DNA from: an uncultured Alphaproteobacteria bacterium
Lineage (GTDB): Bacteria > Pseudomonadota > Alphaproteobacteria > Caulobacterales > Caulobacteraceae
DNA: 64,000 nt
Assembly: GCA_903860975.1 (NCBI GenBank)
Contig: CAIOSI010000014.1
Span: 1 to 64,000, forward strand
Direction: 5' to 3'
The translations under genes were made by a program, and so were the position numbers. Of this stretch, positions 28,158 through 38,167 are shown in pieces. Positions within the stretch are counted from its first letter, which is position 1; each line of letters begins with the position of its first letter. The notes under the pieces were generated by a model. That model saw only the letters and a program-made list of their open reading frames with translations. It did not search any database and was not told where the DNA came from.

Positions 28158-30107
28158 CTAGGCAGGCGCGCGCACCAAGCTGTCGACATCGCGCAGCTTG
28201 CGAATCTCGCGGTTTGCAGCCTCAGCCTCAGCGGAACTGATCTCCGAGGTGACAGAATGCTGTTCCACTGTAAAACTCGCGACATTGCCCTGGATTCCAG
28301 CGCCCGAGGCGATTTCATAGCCGGCCACTCGCGCAATGCCTGTCGCCCCGCGGACGGTAAAGCCCTGGCCGCCGTTTGGCAGGATGATGTCGGTCCGCGT
28401 TTGCGTATAGGCCGGATAGGGAATCGCAAAGGGCGCGTCCTGGTTCGGGCCAGCTTGGCGCTTGGGGAATGGACGCGGCGCAGCGCCCGATCCAAGCCGA
28501 AACTCACGCACGCCAAGGTCAGGGTTCTTTCGCCAGTCCATATCGTCCGTACCGGTCAGCTCGATGGTGAAGAGATCGCGGACTGGGTCATCGCGCCACG
28601 CGACCTGCTCGACCTCGATTCCGCTGGTGGGATTGGAGTACTGCTGGCGGAAGCTGCGTTCGAAATCCGCCCTCGGCGTCCTAGCCAGGATGGATCGCGC
28701 CTGGGTGGCAAGGAGACCCGAAAAAGTAATCGTGATACGGGCGGTTGCGAGGGTCTCAAATCCCTTTGAGGCGTCGAGGCGGATGACCGTGTAGCTGGTC
28801 GGCACCGTGATCTGAGGCTCGACAATCTGCTCAAGCTTGGCACCTTGGGCGCGCACCGGCAGACCCCATCGGTGCGGGGGTGGATTCATGGCCTGCGGGT
28901 TCGTGTCGCCAGTACGAGTCCCGTCGAGCCAATAAGATTGGCCCTCGATTTTGGCGCGCACGATGACGTGATTGAATGCGGCCAGCGTCGGCGGAAGCTC
29001 GTCGAGCCCGTCACCGGCGCCGAGGTTCACCAAAACCGGTTCGGCCTCGACGCCAAGTTCGCCGAGTAGGGCCAGCAACAGGGCCGTCTTTGCCTTGCAA
29101 TCGCCAAACCGTCGCGCCCAGGTGTCTTCTGCATTGGCCGGCAAATAGCCGCCTTCGCCCATGCCGATAAAGAAGTAGCGGGTCTTGTCTTCGACAAGTT
29201 GCAGGGCCGCAAAGGTCCGCGCTTTCGGATCTTTGACCCTTGCGGCGATCGCTGCGGCCTCCGCCTTGATCGGCGAGTCTGGAGCAAGCCTAGAGGCCTT
29301 GAGGTAAAGCGGAGCCATCAGCTTGGAAATCTCGGTCCAGTCCTGGAAGCTGGTCGCTTGCAGTTGGCCGACCCTGAGGAAGCGTAGCGGTGCCCCGATC
29401 GGTGGCTTAGGCGCCAAAACATTCGTCTCATCGAGGCTAAGCTTGGAGCGACCGTCAACCTCCTTCAGGACTGGAACGCCGAAGCCTGGGGTCGCCTTCC
29501 ATGAGACCACATCGCGCTTTGGCCAGGAAATGATCGTCCTGTAACGGCCCGCGACGCCTGCAAAGGCCATGCGCTCGCCGTCGAATGAATGGCCCTGCAA
29601 CACTGGATCGGAGTGGGTACGGGTGATGGCGAAGTCGAGGATGTCACCGGTCTGAAGCCCGTCGATCTGCCGCGTGGCCGTAATTCGACCATCCAGGCTC
29701 GCCTGCTCCAGGTTGGTTTCGCGACGCAGAACCAGAACGTCCTTAGGATCGGCCAGCAAATCGATGGTTTTGCCGTCGCGGATGATGCGCAGGGTGTGAA
29801 GGGTGACGCCCTCGATGTCTGGACTCCAGATCACGCTCATCGATTTCACGCCCACGAGACCTTCGGGCTTCAAGATCTTGATCGTGCGCCGGCTATAGTA
29901 GGCGTCGCCGGAGGGATCGAGCCGGCTCTGGTGATCCTCAAGGAGCACCTGAACGGCAGCAGCCCCGTCCTCGGTCGGCGCCGGCGGTACAGGCGCGACG
30001 TCGACCCAGGCGCCAGGCGGACCGTAAGTTGGTTTGTCGGCCGCGGTAGCGGCAAAGGCGATAGCGCTTAGGGCTAAGGACGAAGTCAAGAATAGGCGGG
30101 ATGACAA
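28158..30107 (-). CDS. Exported DUF3857 / transglutaminase-like protein
   Basis: 649 residues with a Sec signal peptide (about 1-22, ALSAIAFAATAADK). An N-terminal DUF3857 beta-sandwich (about 55-230) precedes a transglutaminase-like domain. The probable catalytic Cys lies in RFGDCKAKTALLLALL, the His in FNHVIVRAK and the Asp in YWLDGTRTGD. Such proteins are periplasmic; substrates are unknown. The start codon is TTG with GGAG upstream. It sits between rpsA and ihfB, which are usually adjacent, so this is probably a lineage-specific insertion. Confidence 0.85.
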   Translation of the reverse strand: MSSRLFLTSSLALSAIAFAATAADKPTYGPPGAWVDVAPVPPAPTEDGAAAVQVLLEDHQSRLDPSGDAYYSRRTIKILKPEGLVGVKSMSVIWSPDIEGVTLHTLRIIRDGKTIDLLADPKDVLVLRRETNLEQASLDGRITATRQIDGLQTGDILDFAITRTHSDPVLQGHSFDGERMAFAGVAGRYRTIISWPKRDVVSWKATPGFGVPVLKEVDGRSKLSLDETNVLAPKPPIGAPLRFLRVGQLQATSFQDWTEISKLMAPLYLKASRLAPDSPIKAEAAAIAARVKDPKARTFAALQLVEDKTRYFFIGMGEGGYLPANAEDTWARRFGDCKAKTALLLALLGELGVEAEPVLVNLGAGDGLDELPPTLAAFNHVIVRAKIEGQSYWLDGTRTGDTNPQAMNPPPHRWGLPVRAQGAKLEQIVEPQITVPTSYTVIRLDASKGFETLATARITITFSGLLATQARSILARTPRADFERSFRQQYSNPTSGIEVEQVAWRDDPVRDLFTIELTGTDDMDWRKNPDLGVREFRLGSGAAPRPFPKRQAGPNQDAPFAIPYPAYTQTRTDIILPNGGQGFTVRGATGIARVAGYEIASGAGIQGNVASFTVEQHSVTSEISSAEAEAANREIRKLRDVDSLVRAPA

Positions 30108-30165
30108 GACAGGACGCTCCTTAGCGCCGCCGAGGCGCTTGCCACTTAGGATAGGGCGGACAGGT

Positions 30166-30203
30166 AAAAAGAAAACGGCGGACCGGTTTACCGATCCGCC
30201 GTT
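30166..30203 (-). terminator. Intrinsic terminator of rpsA
   Basis: On the minus strand, a 13-bp stem (one G-U pair) formed by 30203-30191 and 30186-30174 with loop TAAA is followed by TTCTTTTTA. It lies about 30 nt after the rpsA stop. Confidence 0.85.
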
Positions 30204-30232
30204 CTATCCTTCGACCCGCAGGGCGTCGGAAT

Positions 30233-31939
30233 TTAGTCCTTTTGGGCCTTCTCGCGAAGAGCTGCGCCCAGGATGTCGCCGAGCGAAGCGCCGCTATCCG
30301 AAGCACCGAACTTCTCGATGGCTTCCTTTTCTTCGGCCATTTCCAGAGCCTTCACCGAAAGGGACACACGACGTGCCGCCTTGTCGACGTTGGCGATCTG
30401 GGCGTCCAAGCGATCGCCAACGGCGAAGCGTTCCGGACGCTGATCGGCTCGGTCGCGGGACAGGTCCGACTTACGGATGAACGCCGTCATCGGGGCTTCA
30501 TCCTCGCCGAACTTCACCTCAATGCCACCTGATGTGATTTCAGTGACCGTGACCGTGACGGTTTGGCCCTTGCGGTAGACGTCGCCCTGCATCGGGTCGC
30601 CAGCGAGTTGCTTGATGCCGAGCGAGATACGTTCCTTCTCAACGTCAACATCCAGCACCTTGGCTTTGACCATGTCGCCTTTGTTGTACTTGGCGATGGC
30701 TTCTTCGCCGGGCACCGCCCAGTCGAGATCGGACAGATGCACCATGCCATCGATGTCGTTCTCGAGACCGATGAACAGGCCGAACTCCGTAGCATTCTTG
30801 ACTTCGCCTTCCACGGTCGAACCCAAGGGGTGAGCCGCCACGAAAGCATCCCAGGGGTTGGGCATGGCTTGCTTGAGGCCGAGGGAAACGCGACGCTTGG
30901 ACGGATCGACGTCCAGCACAACCACTTCCACTTCTTGCGAGGTGGAGACGATCTTGCCGGGGTGGACGTTCTTCTTGGTCCAGGACATTTCCGAGACGTG
31001 CACCAAGCCCTCGACACCGGCCTCTAGCTCCACGAAGGCACCGTAGTCGGTGATGTTGGTGATGCGGCCAGTGAACTTGGCACCCATTGGATACTTGGCT
31101 TCCACGCCATCCCAAGGATCGGACTGCAGCTGCTTCATGCCCAAAGAGATGCGCTGCGTGTCAGGGTTGATCTTAACGATCTGTACCTTGACTGTGTCGC
31201 CGACCGCCAAGACTTGGCTCGGGTGGTTGACGCGCTTCCAGCTCATATCGGTGACGTGCAGCAAACCGTCGATGCCGCCCAGATCCACGAACGCGCCGTA
31301 GTCGGTGATGTTCTTGACCACGCCTTCGCGGACTTCGCCTTCCTGCAGCTGGGAGACCAGTTCGGTGCGCTGCTCGGCGCGGGCTTCTTCCAGAATCGCG
31401 CGGCGCGAGACGACGATGTTGCCGCGCGGGCGGTCCATCTTGAGAATCGCAAACGGCTGCTCGCGGCCCATCAGCGGACCGACATCGCGCACGGGACGAA
31501 TGTCGACTTGTGAACCCGGCAAGAAGGCCGAGGCACCGCCGAGGTCGACGGTGAAGCCACCCTTCACGCGGCCGACGATGGAGCCCATGACCGGTTCGTT
31601 GCGCTCATAGACCGCTTCGAGCCGCGTCCAGGCTTCCTCGCGGCGAGCCTTATCGCGCGACAGAACAGCTTCGCCCATGGCGTTTTCGACGCGTTCCAGG
31701 AACACTTCGACCGTATCGCCAACCTTGATCGGGGCCTTGCCCTCTTCTTCGCCGAATTCCTTCAGCGAGACACGGCCTTCGGTCTTCAGACCGACATCAA
31801 TGATCGCGATATCCTTCTCGATCGCCACGACCAAGCCGCGGACAACCTGACCTTCCATGAAATCGCGCCCGCCAAGGGACTCGTCCAATAACGCGGAGAA
31901 GTCGTCGCGCGTCGGGTTCATGCTCATATCGTCAGCCAT
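30233..31939 (-). CDS. rpsA: 30S ribosomal protein S1
   Basis: 568 residues comprising six S1/OB repeats; clear repeat cores include [21 protein letters not shown] and, further on, [20 protein letters not shown] and [20 protein letters not shown]1 binds mRNA and helps initiation, especially on leaders with weak ribosome sites. The ATG at 31939 gives [14 protein letters not shown]; an in-frame GTG/ATG extension upstream is not supported. Located after cmk, as in most proteobacteria, and followed by a strong terminator. Confidence 0.97.
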   Translation of the reverse strand: MADDMSMNPTRDDFSALLDESLGGRDFMEGQVVRGLVVAIEKDIAIIDVGLKTEGRVSLKEFGEEEGKAPIKVGDTVEVFLERVENAMGEAVLSRDKARREEAWTRLEAVYERNEPVMGSIVGRVKGGFTVDLGGASAFLPGSQVDIRPVRDVGPLMGREQPFAILKMDRPRGNIVVSRRAILEEARAEQRTELVSQLQEGEVREGVVKNITDYGAFVDLGGIDGLLHVTDMSWKRVNHPSQVLAVGDTVKVQIVKINPDTQRISLGMKQLQSDPWDGVEAKYPMGAKFTGRITNITDYGAFVELEAGVEGLVHVSEMSWTKKNVHPGKIVSTSQEVEVVVLDVDPSKRRVSLGLKQAMPNPWDAFVAAHPLGSTVEGEVKNATEFGLFIGLENDIDGMVHLSDLDWAVPGEEAIAKYNKGDMVKAKVLDVDVEKERISLGIKQLAGDPMQGDVYRKGQTVTVTVTEITSGGIEVKFGEDEAPMTAFIRKSDLSRDRADQRPERFAVGDRLDAQIANVDKAARRVSLSVKALEMAEEKEAIEKFGASDSGASLGDILGAALREKAQKD

Positions 31940-32119
31940 AGTCTTCTTTCGTATCGAATGGCGTGTGCCCCGCGCAGACCCGTGCATAGGGCGCTGTCGG
32001 ACGGAGTCCCCACGTCAGGTTAGGGGTTGAACCGAAGACGCGGGGAATACCCCACGCGAGTGAATTTGCCCGCAGCCGTACGAGGGAAGGACGCGTTGGG
32101 ATTGCTCAGCCGGATCTTC

Positions 32120-32788
32120 CTATCGGGAAGAAAGCCACCTGGCGCGCGCCGCCTCGACGATGCGGCGGGCCGCATCGGCGGCCTGCTCTATAGTCATTTC
32201 GGACGTATCGAGCAAGACGGCGTCCGGTGCGCGCCTCATGGGCGCAACGTCACGAGCCCCATCGCGCTCGTCACGGCGACGGATATCGGCCACCACGTCG
32301 TCGAGGGTGAGCCTTTCGCCCTGCAACTTCAGCTGGCTCCAGCGCCGTTGCGCGCGCACGCCAGGTTCGGCGGTGACGAATAATTTGGCCTGCGCCTGCG
32401 GCGCGATGACGGTGCCAATGTCGCGTCCATCCAGCACCGCGCCGCCTTCCTGGCCAGCAAAGGTCCGCTGAAACTCGAGCAGCGCGTCGCGAACACTGGG
32501 ATGCACCGCCACCCGGCTGGCGGCCTCGCCGGCTGCGCGCGTACGTAACGCCGGATCGTCGAGTTGATCAGCCGTCAGAAGGATCGCCGCCGCGGCAGCT
32601 GCGTCATGATCCTCGAGGTTCTCGCCGGCCTTCTGCATCAGTACGCCGACGCAGCGGTAGAGCAGACCCGTGTCCAGGACAGGGAGACCGAATTCAGCCC
32701 CAAGCCGTAGGGCGATTGTCCCTTTGCCCGAGGCGGCGGGCCCGTCGACGGCGATCACGAAGCCCGACCTATCCGCGTCATCGCTCAT
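32120..32788 (-). CDS. cmk: Cytidylate kinase
   Basis: 222-residue NMP kinase with P-loop [10 protein letters not shown] (15-24), the CMP-binding segment VLDTGLLYR and the DGRDIGTVI motif. It phosphorylates CMP/dCMP. The start overlaps the aroA stop by 4 nt. Confidence 0.96.
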   Translation of the reverse strand: MSDDADRSGFVIAVDGPAASGKGTIALRLGAEFGLPVLDTGLLYRCVGVLMQKAGENLEDHDAAAAAAILLTADQLDDPALRTRAAGEAASRVAVHPSVRDALLEFQRTFAGQEGGAVLDGRDIGTVIAPQAQAKLFVTAEPGVRAQRRWSQLKLQGERLTLDDVVADIRRRDERDGARDVAPMRRAPDAVLLDTSEMTIEQAADAARRIVEAARARWLSSR

Positions 32789-34110
32789 GCCTCGATCTCG
32801 CCGCCCAGCGTGCGCATCAACGACAGAAATCCCGGAAAGCTGGTGGCGATCATGCCAGGTTCATCCACAGCCACAGGCTCGTCTGAGGCCAGCCCGAGGA
32901 TCAAGTGGCTCATGGCTATCCGATGGTCGCCCTGAGTGGTGATGCGCGCTCCGCCCAAAACGCCGTGATTGGCGCGAACTGAACCCACAATTGTCAGGCT
33001 ATCTGGGCCTTCCTCGACGCCGACGCCGCAGGCGCTTAGGCCCTGAGACATGAGCGCAATCCGGTCGCTTTCCTTGACCCGCATCTCGCCGATGCCCCGC
33101 ATGACGGTTGGGCCCTGAGCGAAGGCCGCCGCCACGGCCAGGATTGGATATTCGTCAATCATCGAAGGCGCCCTTTCGGGCGGAACCTCGATACCAGTGA
33201 GTTGGGAATAGCGCGCGGTGATATCAGCGACCGTCTCGCCGCCCTCTTCGCGGACATTGGTCACAGCAAGGTCAGCGCCCATGTCGCCCAGCGTGTCCAA
33301 AAGGCCGATCCTGAGGGGGTTGAGCAGCATCCCTTCGACGGTGACCTGAGAGCCCGGGGTGATCAGGGCAGCCACCAGCGGGAAGGCCGCCGACGATGGG
33401 TCGCCGGGCACGCGGACCTTGGTCCCAATCAGTTTCTGGCCGCCTGGAAGGATGATACGACGGCCCCCGCTGTCTTCAGCGACATTGACCTGCGCGCCGA
33501 AAGCTCTGAGCATCCGCTCGGTGTGATCGCGCGCTGCTTCGGGTTCGATCACCTCGGCGCCGCCCTCCGCCCCGAGCCCAGCCAGGAGAACTGCGGATTT
33601 CACCTGCGCCGACGGCTCCGGCAGGCGATAGGAAATAGAGTTCAGATTACCGCCCTGAAGCGTCAGCGGCAGACGCCCGCCAGCCCTGCAGATCCAACGG
33701 GCACCCATCTCACCCAAGGGCTTCAGGACCCGATTCATCGGGCGACCGCGCAATGAGGCGTCGCCCGTAAATGTGGCGGCAATCTGAAAGCCGGCCGCGG
33801 CGCCCATGATCAGGCGCACACCGGTGCCAGCGTTACCGCAATCGATGACATCGGCCGGTTCAGAGAAACCGCCTCGGCCTTCGACCCGCCAACAGCCTTC
33901 AGCGATTTTCTCAACATGCGCGCCAAAGGCGGCCATTGCGGCGGCCGTGCGCTTGACGTCCTCGCCTTCGAGCAGACCTTCGACCTCTGTCAGGCCATGC
34001 GCCAGCGCGCCCAGGATGAGCGCGCGGTGTGAAATTGATTTGTCCCCCGGCGCGCGCAAAACGCCCTTCAAAGGGCCCGCGCGCCTGGCGGTCATCTGAG
34101 CCGCCGTCAT
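32785..34110 (-). CDS. aroA: 3-phosphoshikimate 1-carboxyvinyltransferase (EPSP synthase)
   Basis: 441 residues from the ATG at 34110 (a second ATG five codons later is possible). Signatures are [11 protein letters not shown] (20-30) and [14 protein letters not shown]; the second is the NAGTxxR active-site motif. [10 protein letters not shown] is near the C-terminus. The G-A-G/A context around the PEP site (CGNAGTGV, then SLRGRPM) is consistent with the class II type. It catalyses the sixth shikimate step. First gene of the aroA-cmk-rpsA cluster. Confidence 0.95.
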   Translation of the reverse strand: MTAAQMTARRAGPLKGVLRAPGDKSISHRALILGALAHGLTEVEGLLEGEDVKRTAAAMAAFGAHVEKIAEGCWRVEGRGGFSEPADVIDCGNAGTGVRLIMGAAAGFQIAATFTGDASLRGRPMNRVLKPLGEMGARWICRAGGRLPLTLQGGNLNSISYRLPEPSAQVKSAVLLAGLGAEGGAEVIEPEAARDHTERMLRAFGAQVNVAEDSGGRRIILPGGQKLIGTKVRVPGDPSSAAFPLVAALITPGSQVTVEGMLLNPLRIGLLDTLGDMGADLAVTNVREEGGETVADITARYSQLTGIEVPPERAPSMIDEYPILAVAAAFAQGPTVMRGIGEMRVKESDRIALMSQGLSACGVGVEEGPDSLTIVGSVRANHGVLGGARITTQGDHRIAMSHLILGLASDEPVAVDEPGMIATSFPGFLSLMRTLGGEIEA

Positions 34111-34237
34111 GTTATGGAAACGAGCCTCCGCGGGGCTTGCGGTTTTATGAGGGGGTTTGCTTTTGACAGCCGCCCTCGTGCGTGGCAAGGGAGCCCGCCT
34201 CGCAAATTCGCCCCCCACATTCTAAGGATCATCGTAT

Positions 34238-34711
34238 TTGGCCAATCCCGAGCTGGGTTCCAAGCAGGTCTGCCCGAACTGCCAAGCGAAGTTCTACGAC
34301 CTGACAAAGCGTCCCGCGCACTGTCCCAAGTGCGACAACGAGTTCGATCCGGACGAAGCGGTCCGCAATCGCCGCGTTCGCGCTCGCTCGGCCGCGCCCG
34401 AGCCTGAAGCCGAGACCGAAGATCGCGACGATCAGGTCTTGGGCGACGCCGAGGCCGAAGAGGACGAAGAAGAAGACGAAGTCGTCACCCCGGAACTCGA
34501 TGAAGTCATCGATGACCCTGTGTTGGCCGGTGATGATGACGAGGACGCAGCCGAGCCTGGCGCAGCTGTCTCTGAGGACCTCGGCGAGTTCACCGACGAG
34601 GAAGAAGTCGAAGACGACGCAGACGTGCCCTTCCTGGAAGGGGACGATGACGACGAGTTCGACGAAACGGAGATCGAAGGCCTCCCTGGGGAAGGTGACG
34701 ACGACCGGTAA
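34238..34711 (+). CDS. TIGR02300 family protein (FYDLN acid domain)
   Basis: 157 residues with a TTG start at 34238 behind AAGGATC. A four-cysteine zinc-ribbon-like N-terminus (Cys12, Cys15, Cys29, Cys32) encloses the family signature KFYDLTKRP. The rest (about 55-157) is extremely acidic, with long Asp/Glu runs, and is probably disordered. It is found across alphaproteobacteria beside aroA. Function unknown. Confidence 0.9.
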   Translation: MANPELGSKQVCPNCQAKFYDLTKRPAHCPKCDNEFDPDEAVRNRRVRARSAAPEPEAETEDRDDQVLGDAEAEEDEEEDEVVTPELDEVIDDPVLAGDDDEDAAEPGAAVSEDLGEFTDEEEVEDDADVPFLEGDDDDEFDETEIEGLPGEGDDDR

Positions 34712-34835
34712 GGCTTCGGCAACGAAAAACCCTAAAAGGCGGGGTTGATCGCGACGGGGTGTTTGAATAGGTTCCGCGCCTTCCTGGGGGCCCACGGCTT
34801 CCAGGAAGACCCGAGACCCCTCATACGGGAGACTT

Positions 34836-34911
34836 GGGGCTATAGCTCAGCTGGTAGAGCGCTTGAATGGCATTCAAGAGGTCAGCGGTTCGACTCCGCT
34901 TAGCTCCACCA
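34836..34911 (+). tRNA. tRNA-Ala (GGC)
   Basis: 76 nt including encoded CCA. The acceptor stem GGGGCTA/TAGCTCC has one G-U pair. The anticodon stem CTTGA/TCAAG encloses loop ATGGCAT, giving anticodon GGC (reads GCC). The T loop is GGTTCGACTCC-like. It is the apparent attachment point of the island immediately downstream. Confidence 0.96.
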
Positions 34912-34913
34912 TA

Positions 34914-34944
34914 AACCCCTCGCCGCGACACGGCGGGGGGTTTT
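34914..34944 (+). terminator. Terminator of tRNA-Ala
   Basis: A 12-bp stem (34914-34925 with 34931-34942, one G-U pair) with loop CGACA is followed by T residues at 34941-34944. The island-end repeat starts at its 3' edge. Confidence 0.85.
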
Positions 34945-35210
34945 CCATATGTAATTCCTGAAACTTAAGTGATTTGGCCGGAGCCTTTCCGACGACGAAC
35001 CCGCGCGGCTGCTGCACCGGGGTGGTTCACAATCGACGCCAAACCGTCGAGCACACCGTGCGGCCAACACCGTCTGGGAACAGTCGGTTGGGGCCGTCTC
35101 AACGGTCGCCATCACGATCGCAGAGAACGCCGGGCCGGATCGTGCGCGGTAGGGTCTTCTATCTTCGGTTCAGAGTGCCGAGATCGTTGGAAGGCAGCGT
35201 CGGGCGGACG
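34942..35210 (+). repeat. Left copy of a 269-bp inverted repeat at the island ends
   Basis: Matches the reverse complement of 40132-40400 without gaps over 269 bp. My hand alignment gives 22 mismatches, about 92% identity. It spans the region just behind the tRNA-Ala terminator plus the 5' part of the integrase gene. The mate lies in opposite orientation 5 kb away, so the two copies frame the arsenic island. Confidence 0.9.
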
Positions 35211-36515
35211 CATGTATGGAGATCATTGGGGACCGGCAATCAGTCTCAAGCCATCAGGCAGGCCCGGATCGTCGCATATGATTTCGAGCGGGCTCTTCGC
35301 GGCGAACCCGAAGTGGCCGTGAACCGTGCTCAGATCGTTTCATTGGCCGTTGTGGCCCCTGCGATTGCGATGGTGCCCCACGACACGCCTTCGCTACAAG
35401 GGCCGCCGGAGAAGACGCTCCGCGACCTCCTCGACATGTTTCTCTCCGATCCCAGCAAAGCAAGGTCGGAAAAGACCCGCATGGTCTACGAGAACGCCAT
35501 TGCCGTGGCTGGCGAACTGATCGGTCTCGATACGCCGCTCTGCTCCGTTGACCGCGAGGGCTGCCGCAGATTGCTCGACATGCTCCGCTGGCTGCCATCC
35601 ATCCCGACCAAGCGATTCCCGAAGCTGACGGCGGTCCAAGCTTCGGAGATGGCCAAGGCCAAGAAGCTGAACTCGACGCTGAGCCATGCGTCGATCCATG
35701 GCGACATGAACCGCTTGTCCGCCATGATGAACTTCGCGGTCAACGAGGGCTACATAGATCGAAATCCGGCACGGGGCCTTCGGGTCGCTGACCCGATACA
35801 TCGCCGCGATAGACGCCTTCCCTTCACGTCCGACCAGCTTCAGGTGATCTTCAACGCGCCCCTCTACCGGGGCTGCGTTGATGACGAATCTGGCTACGCC
35901 GATGTTGGCGCCGCCCGCCCGCGTCGCGCACGGTTCTGGGCTCCGCTGATCGCCCTCTATGGCGACATGAGGCTCAATGAGATTCTTCAGCTTGACCTCG
36001 CAGACATCCGGCAGGTCGATGGCGCAGATTGCTTCCTCATCAGCAGTCGCTCCGTCAGCGGCACCAACGATAAGCGCGTCAAGACGACCAACAGCGAGCG
36101 GTATGTCCCGATCCATCCACGCCTCGTGGAGATCGGGTTCATGGATTTCGCGGAAGGCCGCCGGGCGGGCAGCGGCACGAAGCTGTTTCCCGACCTTCAG
36201 ATTTCGACCATGGGCTACTACTCGGAGGCATTTTCCAAGAGGTTCAGGCGGTTCGTCGCAAAGTCCGGTGCCGCGCAAGCCAAGACCTGCTTTCACTCTT
36301 TCAGGCACAACTTTCGTGATGGCCTAAGAGAGGCGCGGGGCATCGACCACGATGTCGCGCTTACGCTCGGGGGATGGGCATCTGGAACGGGCAAGGAAAG
36401 CGCCGAGACCGCCGAAGCCTATGGTCGAGGGTTCCGTGTGGCGACGCTGTCCGAGGCGTTGAAACAGATCGAATATCCCAATCTCGATCTTTCCCACCTA
36501 TGTGCTGGTCGATAG
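34974..36515 (+). CDS. Tyrosine site-specific integrase of the tRNA-Ala island
   Basis: Up to 513 residues. The start is uncertain: TTG at 34974, or a GTG near 35058, or later. The family-typical N-terminus [14 protein letters not shown] appears around residue 60. The catalytic core is intact: Arg in [11 protein letters not shown], Lys in [17 protein letters not shown], HxxR in HSFRHNFRD, Trp in LGGWASG and the nucleophile Tyr in EAYGRGF. It lies directly behind a tRNA gene, the classic arrangement for an integrase next to its attachment site. Its stop overlaps the convergent arsH stop by 18 nt. It should integrate and excise the island; a second, broken copy of its 5' end lies at the other boundary. 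Confidence 0.88.
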   Translation: MAGAFPTTNPRGCCTGVVHNRRQTVEHTVRPTPSGNSRLGPSQRSPSRSQRTPGRIVRGRVFYLRFRVPRSLEGSVGRTHVWRSLGTGNQSQAIRQARIVAYDFERALRGEPEVAVNRAQIVSLAVVAPAIAMVPHDTPSLQGPPEKTLRDLLDMFLSDPSKARSEKTRMVYENAIAVAGELIGLDTPLCSVDREGCRRLLDMLRWLPSIPTKRFPKLTAVQASEMAKAKKLNSTLSHASIHGDMNRLSAMMNFAVNEGYIDRNPARGLRVADPIHRRDRRLPFTSDQLQVIFNAPLYRGCVDDESGYADVGAARPRRARFWAPLIALYGDMRLNEILQLDLADIRQVDGADCFLISSRSVSGTNDKRVKTTNSERYVPIHPRLVEIGFMDFAEGRRAGSGTKLFPDLQISTMGYYSEAFSKRFRRFVAKSGAAQAKTCFHSFRHNFRDGLREARGIDHDVALTLGGWASGTGKESAETAEAYGRGFRVATLSEALKQIEYPNLDLSHLCAGR

Positions 36516-37226
36516 AACATCCGCCATCGCCCCGCCGACCGCCGTTGAAACGCGCCCTTCGGCTTTACGTTCGCTATAGCGATCCACGAGATAATCCGAC
36601 CGATCACGCGTGAGCAGAGTAAACTTGTAGAGTTCCTCCATGACATCGACGAGGCGGTCGTAATACGCCGAGGGCTTCATCCGGCCCGCTTCGTCGAACT
36701 CGTCATATGCCTTCGCCACCGATGACTGGTTGGGGATGGTGATCATCCGCATCCACCGGCCCAGAATCCGCAGGCTGTTGACGGCATTGAATGACTGGGA
36801 GCCAGCATTCACTTGGCAGACGGCCAGCGTCCTTCCTTGCGTGGGTCTAACGCCGCCTCTCTCAAGCGGCAGCCAATCAATCTGCGACTTGAAGATGCCC
36901 GTGATCGCGCCATGGCGTTCCGGGCTGCACCAAACGTGTCCCTCTGACCACAAGGACAGTTCGAGCAGTTCCTTGACCTTGGGATGATCCGGGCTCGCGT
37001 CGTCGGGCTGCGGAAGGCCGCGCGGGTCATAGATGCACGTTTCGGCGCCGAAACTGCGGAGGAGCCGGTCGGCTTCTTCAATGAGCAGCCGACTGAAAGA
37101 GCGTTCACGCAGCGATCCATACAGCAGCAGGAAACGCGGCGGATGGGAGGCCACCTTAGTTGCGTTCAACTTCTCCAAGGTCGGCAGGTCAAGGAACTCG
37201 GGCGAGAGGGCTGGAAAATCTGTCAT
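36498..37226 (-). CDS. arsH: ArsH NADPH-dependent FMN oxidoreductase
   Basis: 242-residue flavodoxin-like protein. FMN-phosphate loop [11 protein letters not shown] is at 36-46. ArsH-specific segments are [20 protein letters not shown] and the C-terminal [12 protein letters not shown]. ArsH oxidises trivalent methyl- and aromatic arsenicals to less toxic pentavalent forms, and can reduce quinones or metals. It is divergent from arsR with only 45 bp between, so it is probably controlled by the same ArsR. Confidence 0.95.
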   Translation of the reverse strand: MTDFPALSPEFLDLPTLEKLNATKVASHPPRFLLLYGSLRERSFSRLLIEEADRLLRSFGAETCIYDPRGLPQPDDASPDHPKVKELLELSLWSEGHVWCSPERHGAITGIFKSQIDWLPLERGGVRPTQGRTLAVCQVNAGSQSFNAVNSLRILGRWMRMITIPNQSSVAKAYDEFDEAGRMKPSAYYDRLVDVMEELYKFTLLTRDRSDYLVDRYSERKAEGRVSTAVGGAMADVLSTST

Positions 37227-37271
37227 GAAGCCGGTCTATCAAAGCTACAATATTTTTGGTAGTATCGAAAT
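37227..37271. promoter_or_regulatory. Divergent arsH/arsR control region
   Basis: 45 bp and strikingly AT-rich for this genome, with a hyphenated dyad CTAC (37245-37248) - N10 - GTAG (37259-37262) just before arsR. Both promoters and the ArsR operator must fit here. No clear ribosome site precedes the arsR ATG. The exact operator is not certain. Confidence 0.5.
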
Positions 37272-37646
37272 ATGGAAATCAAAATAGCAGCCGATGTCCT
37301 TTCCGCGCTTGCCCTCGAAGGGCGGCTGGCGATTTTTCGCCTCCTGATCCGCGCGGGCCCGCAGGGCGTTCGAGCGGGTGATATCGCTGAGGCCGTCGCC
37401 GCACATCCGAGCACGCTGTCGGCGAACCTCAACGTGCTGGGCCACGCCGGTCTGATCGAAGGCCGCAAGGAAGGTCGGTCGATCTACTACTCGGCTCGCT
37501 ACGACCGTATGCGCGACCTGCTGGCGTTCCTGATGGACGACTGCTGCGACGGCTCGCCTGAAATCTGCTTGCCTTTGATGGACATCGCCACCCGCACAGC
37601 CTGCTGCGCGGACGATCAAGCTGAATACGAGGAAACGAAATCATGA
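37272..37646 (+). CDS. arsR: ArsR/SmtB-family arsenic-responsive repressor
   Basis: 124-residue winged helix repressor. The DNA-recognition helix region reads HPSTLSANLNVLGHAGLI (about 45-62), with wing GRKEGRSIYY. It lacks the ELCVCDL site of the E. coli type. Instead Cys91-Cys92 and Cys99 lie after the core, as in the Acidithiobacillus-type As(III) site, with another pair Cys111-Cys112. Arsenite binding should release DNA and induce both arsH and the rightward operon. Its stop overlaps the next gene as ATGA. Confidence 0.93.
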   Translation: MEIKIAADVLSALALEGRLAIFRLLIRAGPQGVRAGDIAEAVAAHPSTLSANLNVLGHAGLIEGRKEGRSIYYSARYDRMRDLLAFLMDDCCDGSPEICLPLMDIATRTACCADDQAEYEETKS

Positions 37647-38167
37647 CGAGCGATCCCGGCAAAGCCTTCAACATCCTGTTTCTCTGCACCGGCAACTCGG
37701 CGCGCTCGATCCTCGCCGAATCGATCATGAACAAGGTCGGCGCCGGGAAGTTTGTCGCCTATTCCGCCGGGTCCATGCCCAAGGGTGAAGTTCACCCGAA
37801 GGCCCTCGATCTGCTGTCTGGGTTGGGCTACCCCACAGCGGGTCTCCGGTCGAAATCGTGGGATGAGTTCGCCGCGCCCGGTGCCCCGGAACTCGATTTC
37901 ATCATCACCGTCTGTGACAACGCCGCTGGCGAAGTCTGCCCGATTTGGCCGGGTCAGCCGATGACCGCGCACTGGGGCATTCCCGATCCGGCTGCTGTCG
38001 AAGGCTCGCGGGTCGAAATCAACTTCGCCTTCAACGATGCGTATCAGGTGCTGAACAATCGACTGACCCTGTTCGCCAGCCTGCCGTTCGATGGCCTCGA
38101 CCGAATGTCGTTGAAGCGGCGAATGGACGAGATCGGCGCGAAGACAGACGCGCCGGAGCGGGCATGA
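37643..38167 (+). CDS. arsC: Arsenate reductase, low-molecular-weight phosphatase type
   Basis: 174 residues. The P-loop CTGNSAR at 15-21 is the CX5R signature of the LMW-PTP fold. The acid loop WGIPDPAAVEG and the segment FIITVCDNAAGEVCPIWPG are typical of this arsenate reductase class. It reduces As(V) to As(III), probably with thioredoxin or glutaredoxin/mycothiol-like partners. It is coupled to arsR (ATGA) and to the channel gene (ATGA). Confidence 0.94.
   Translation: MTSDPGKAFNILFLCTGNSARSILAESIMNKVGAGKFVAYSAGSMPKGEVHPKALDLLSGLGYPTAGLRSKSWDEFAAPGAPELDFIITVCDNAAGEVCPIWPGQPMTAHWGIPDPAAVEGSRVEINFAFNDAYQVLNNRLTLFASLPFDGLDRMSLKRRMDEIGAKTDAPERA

Noticed and set aside
37945..38163. A longer N-terminus for the AqpS channel
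   Set aside because: The extension lies inside arsC, reads as low-quality Arg/Gly-rich sequence, and the ATGA overlap at 38164 gives a normal family N-terminus.
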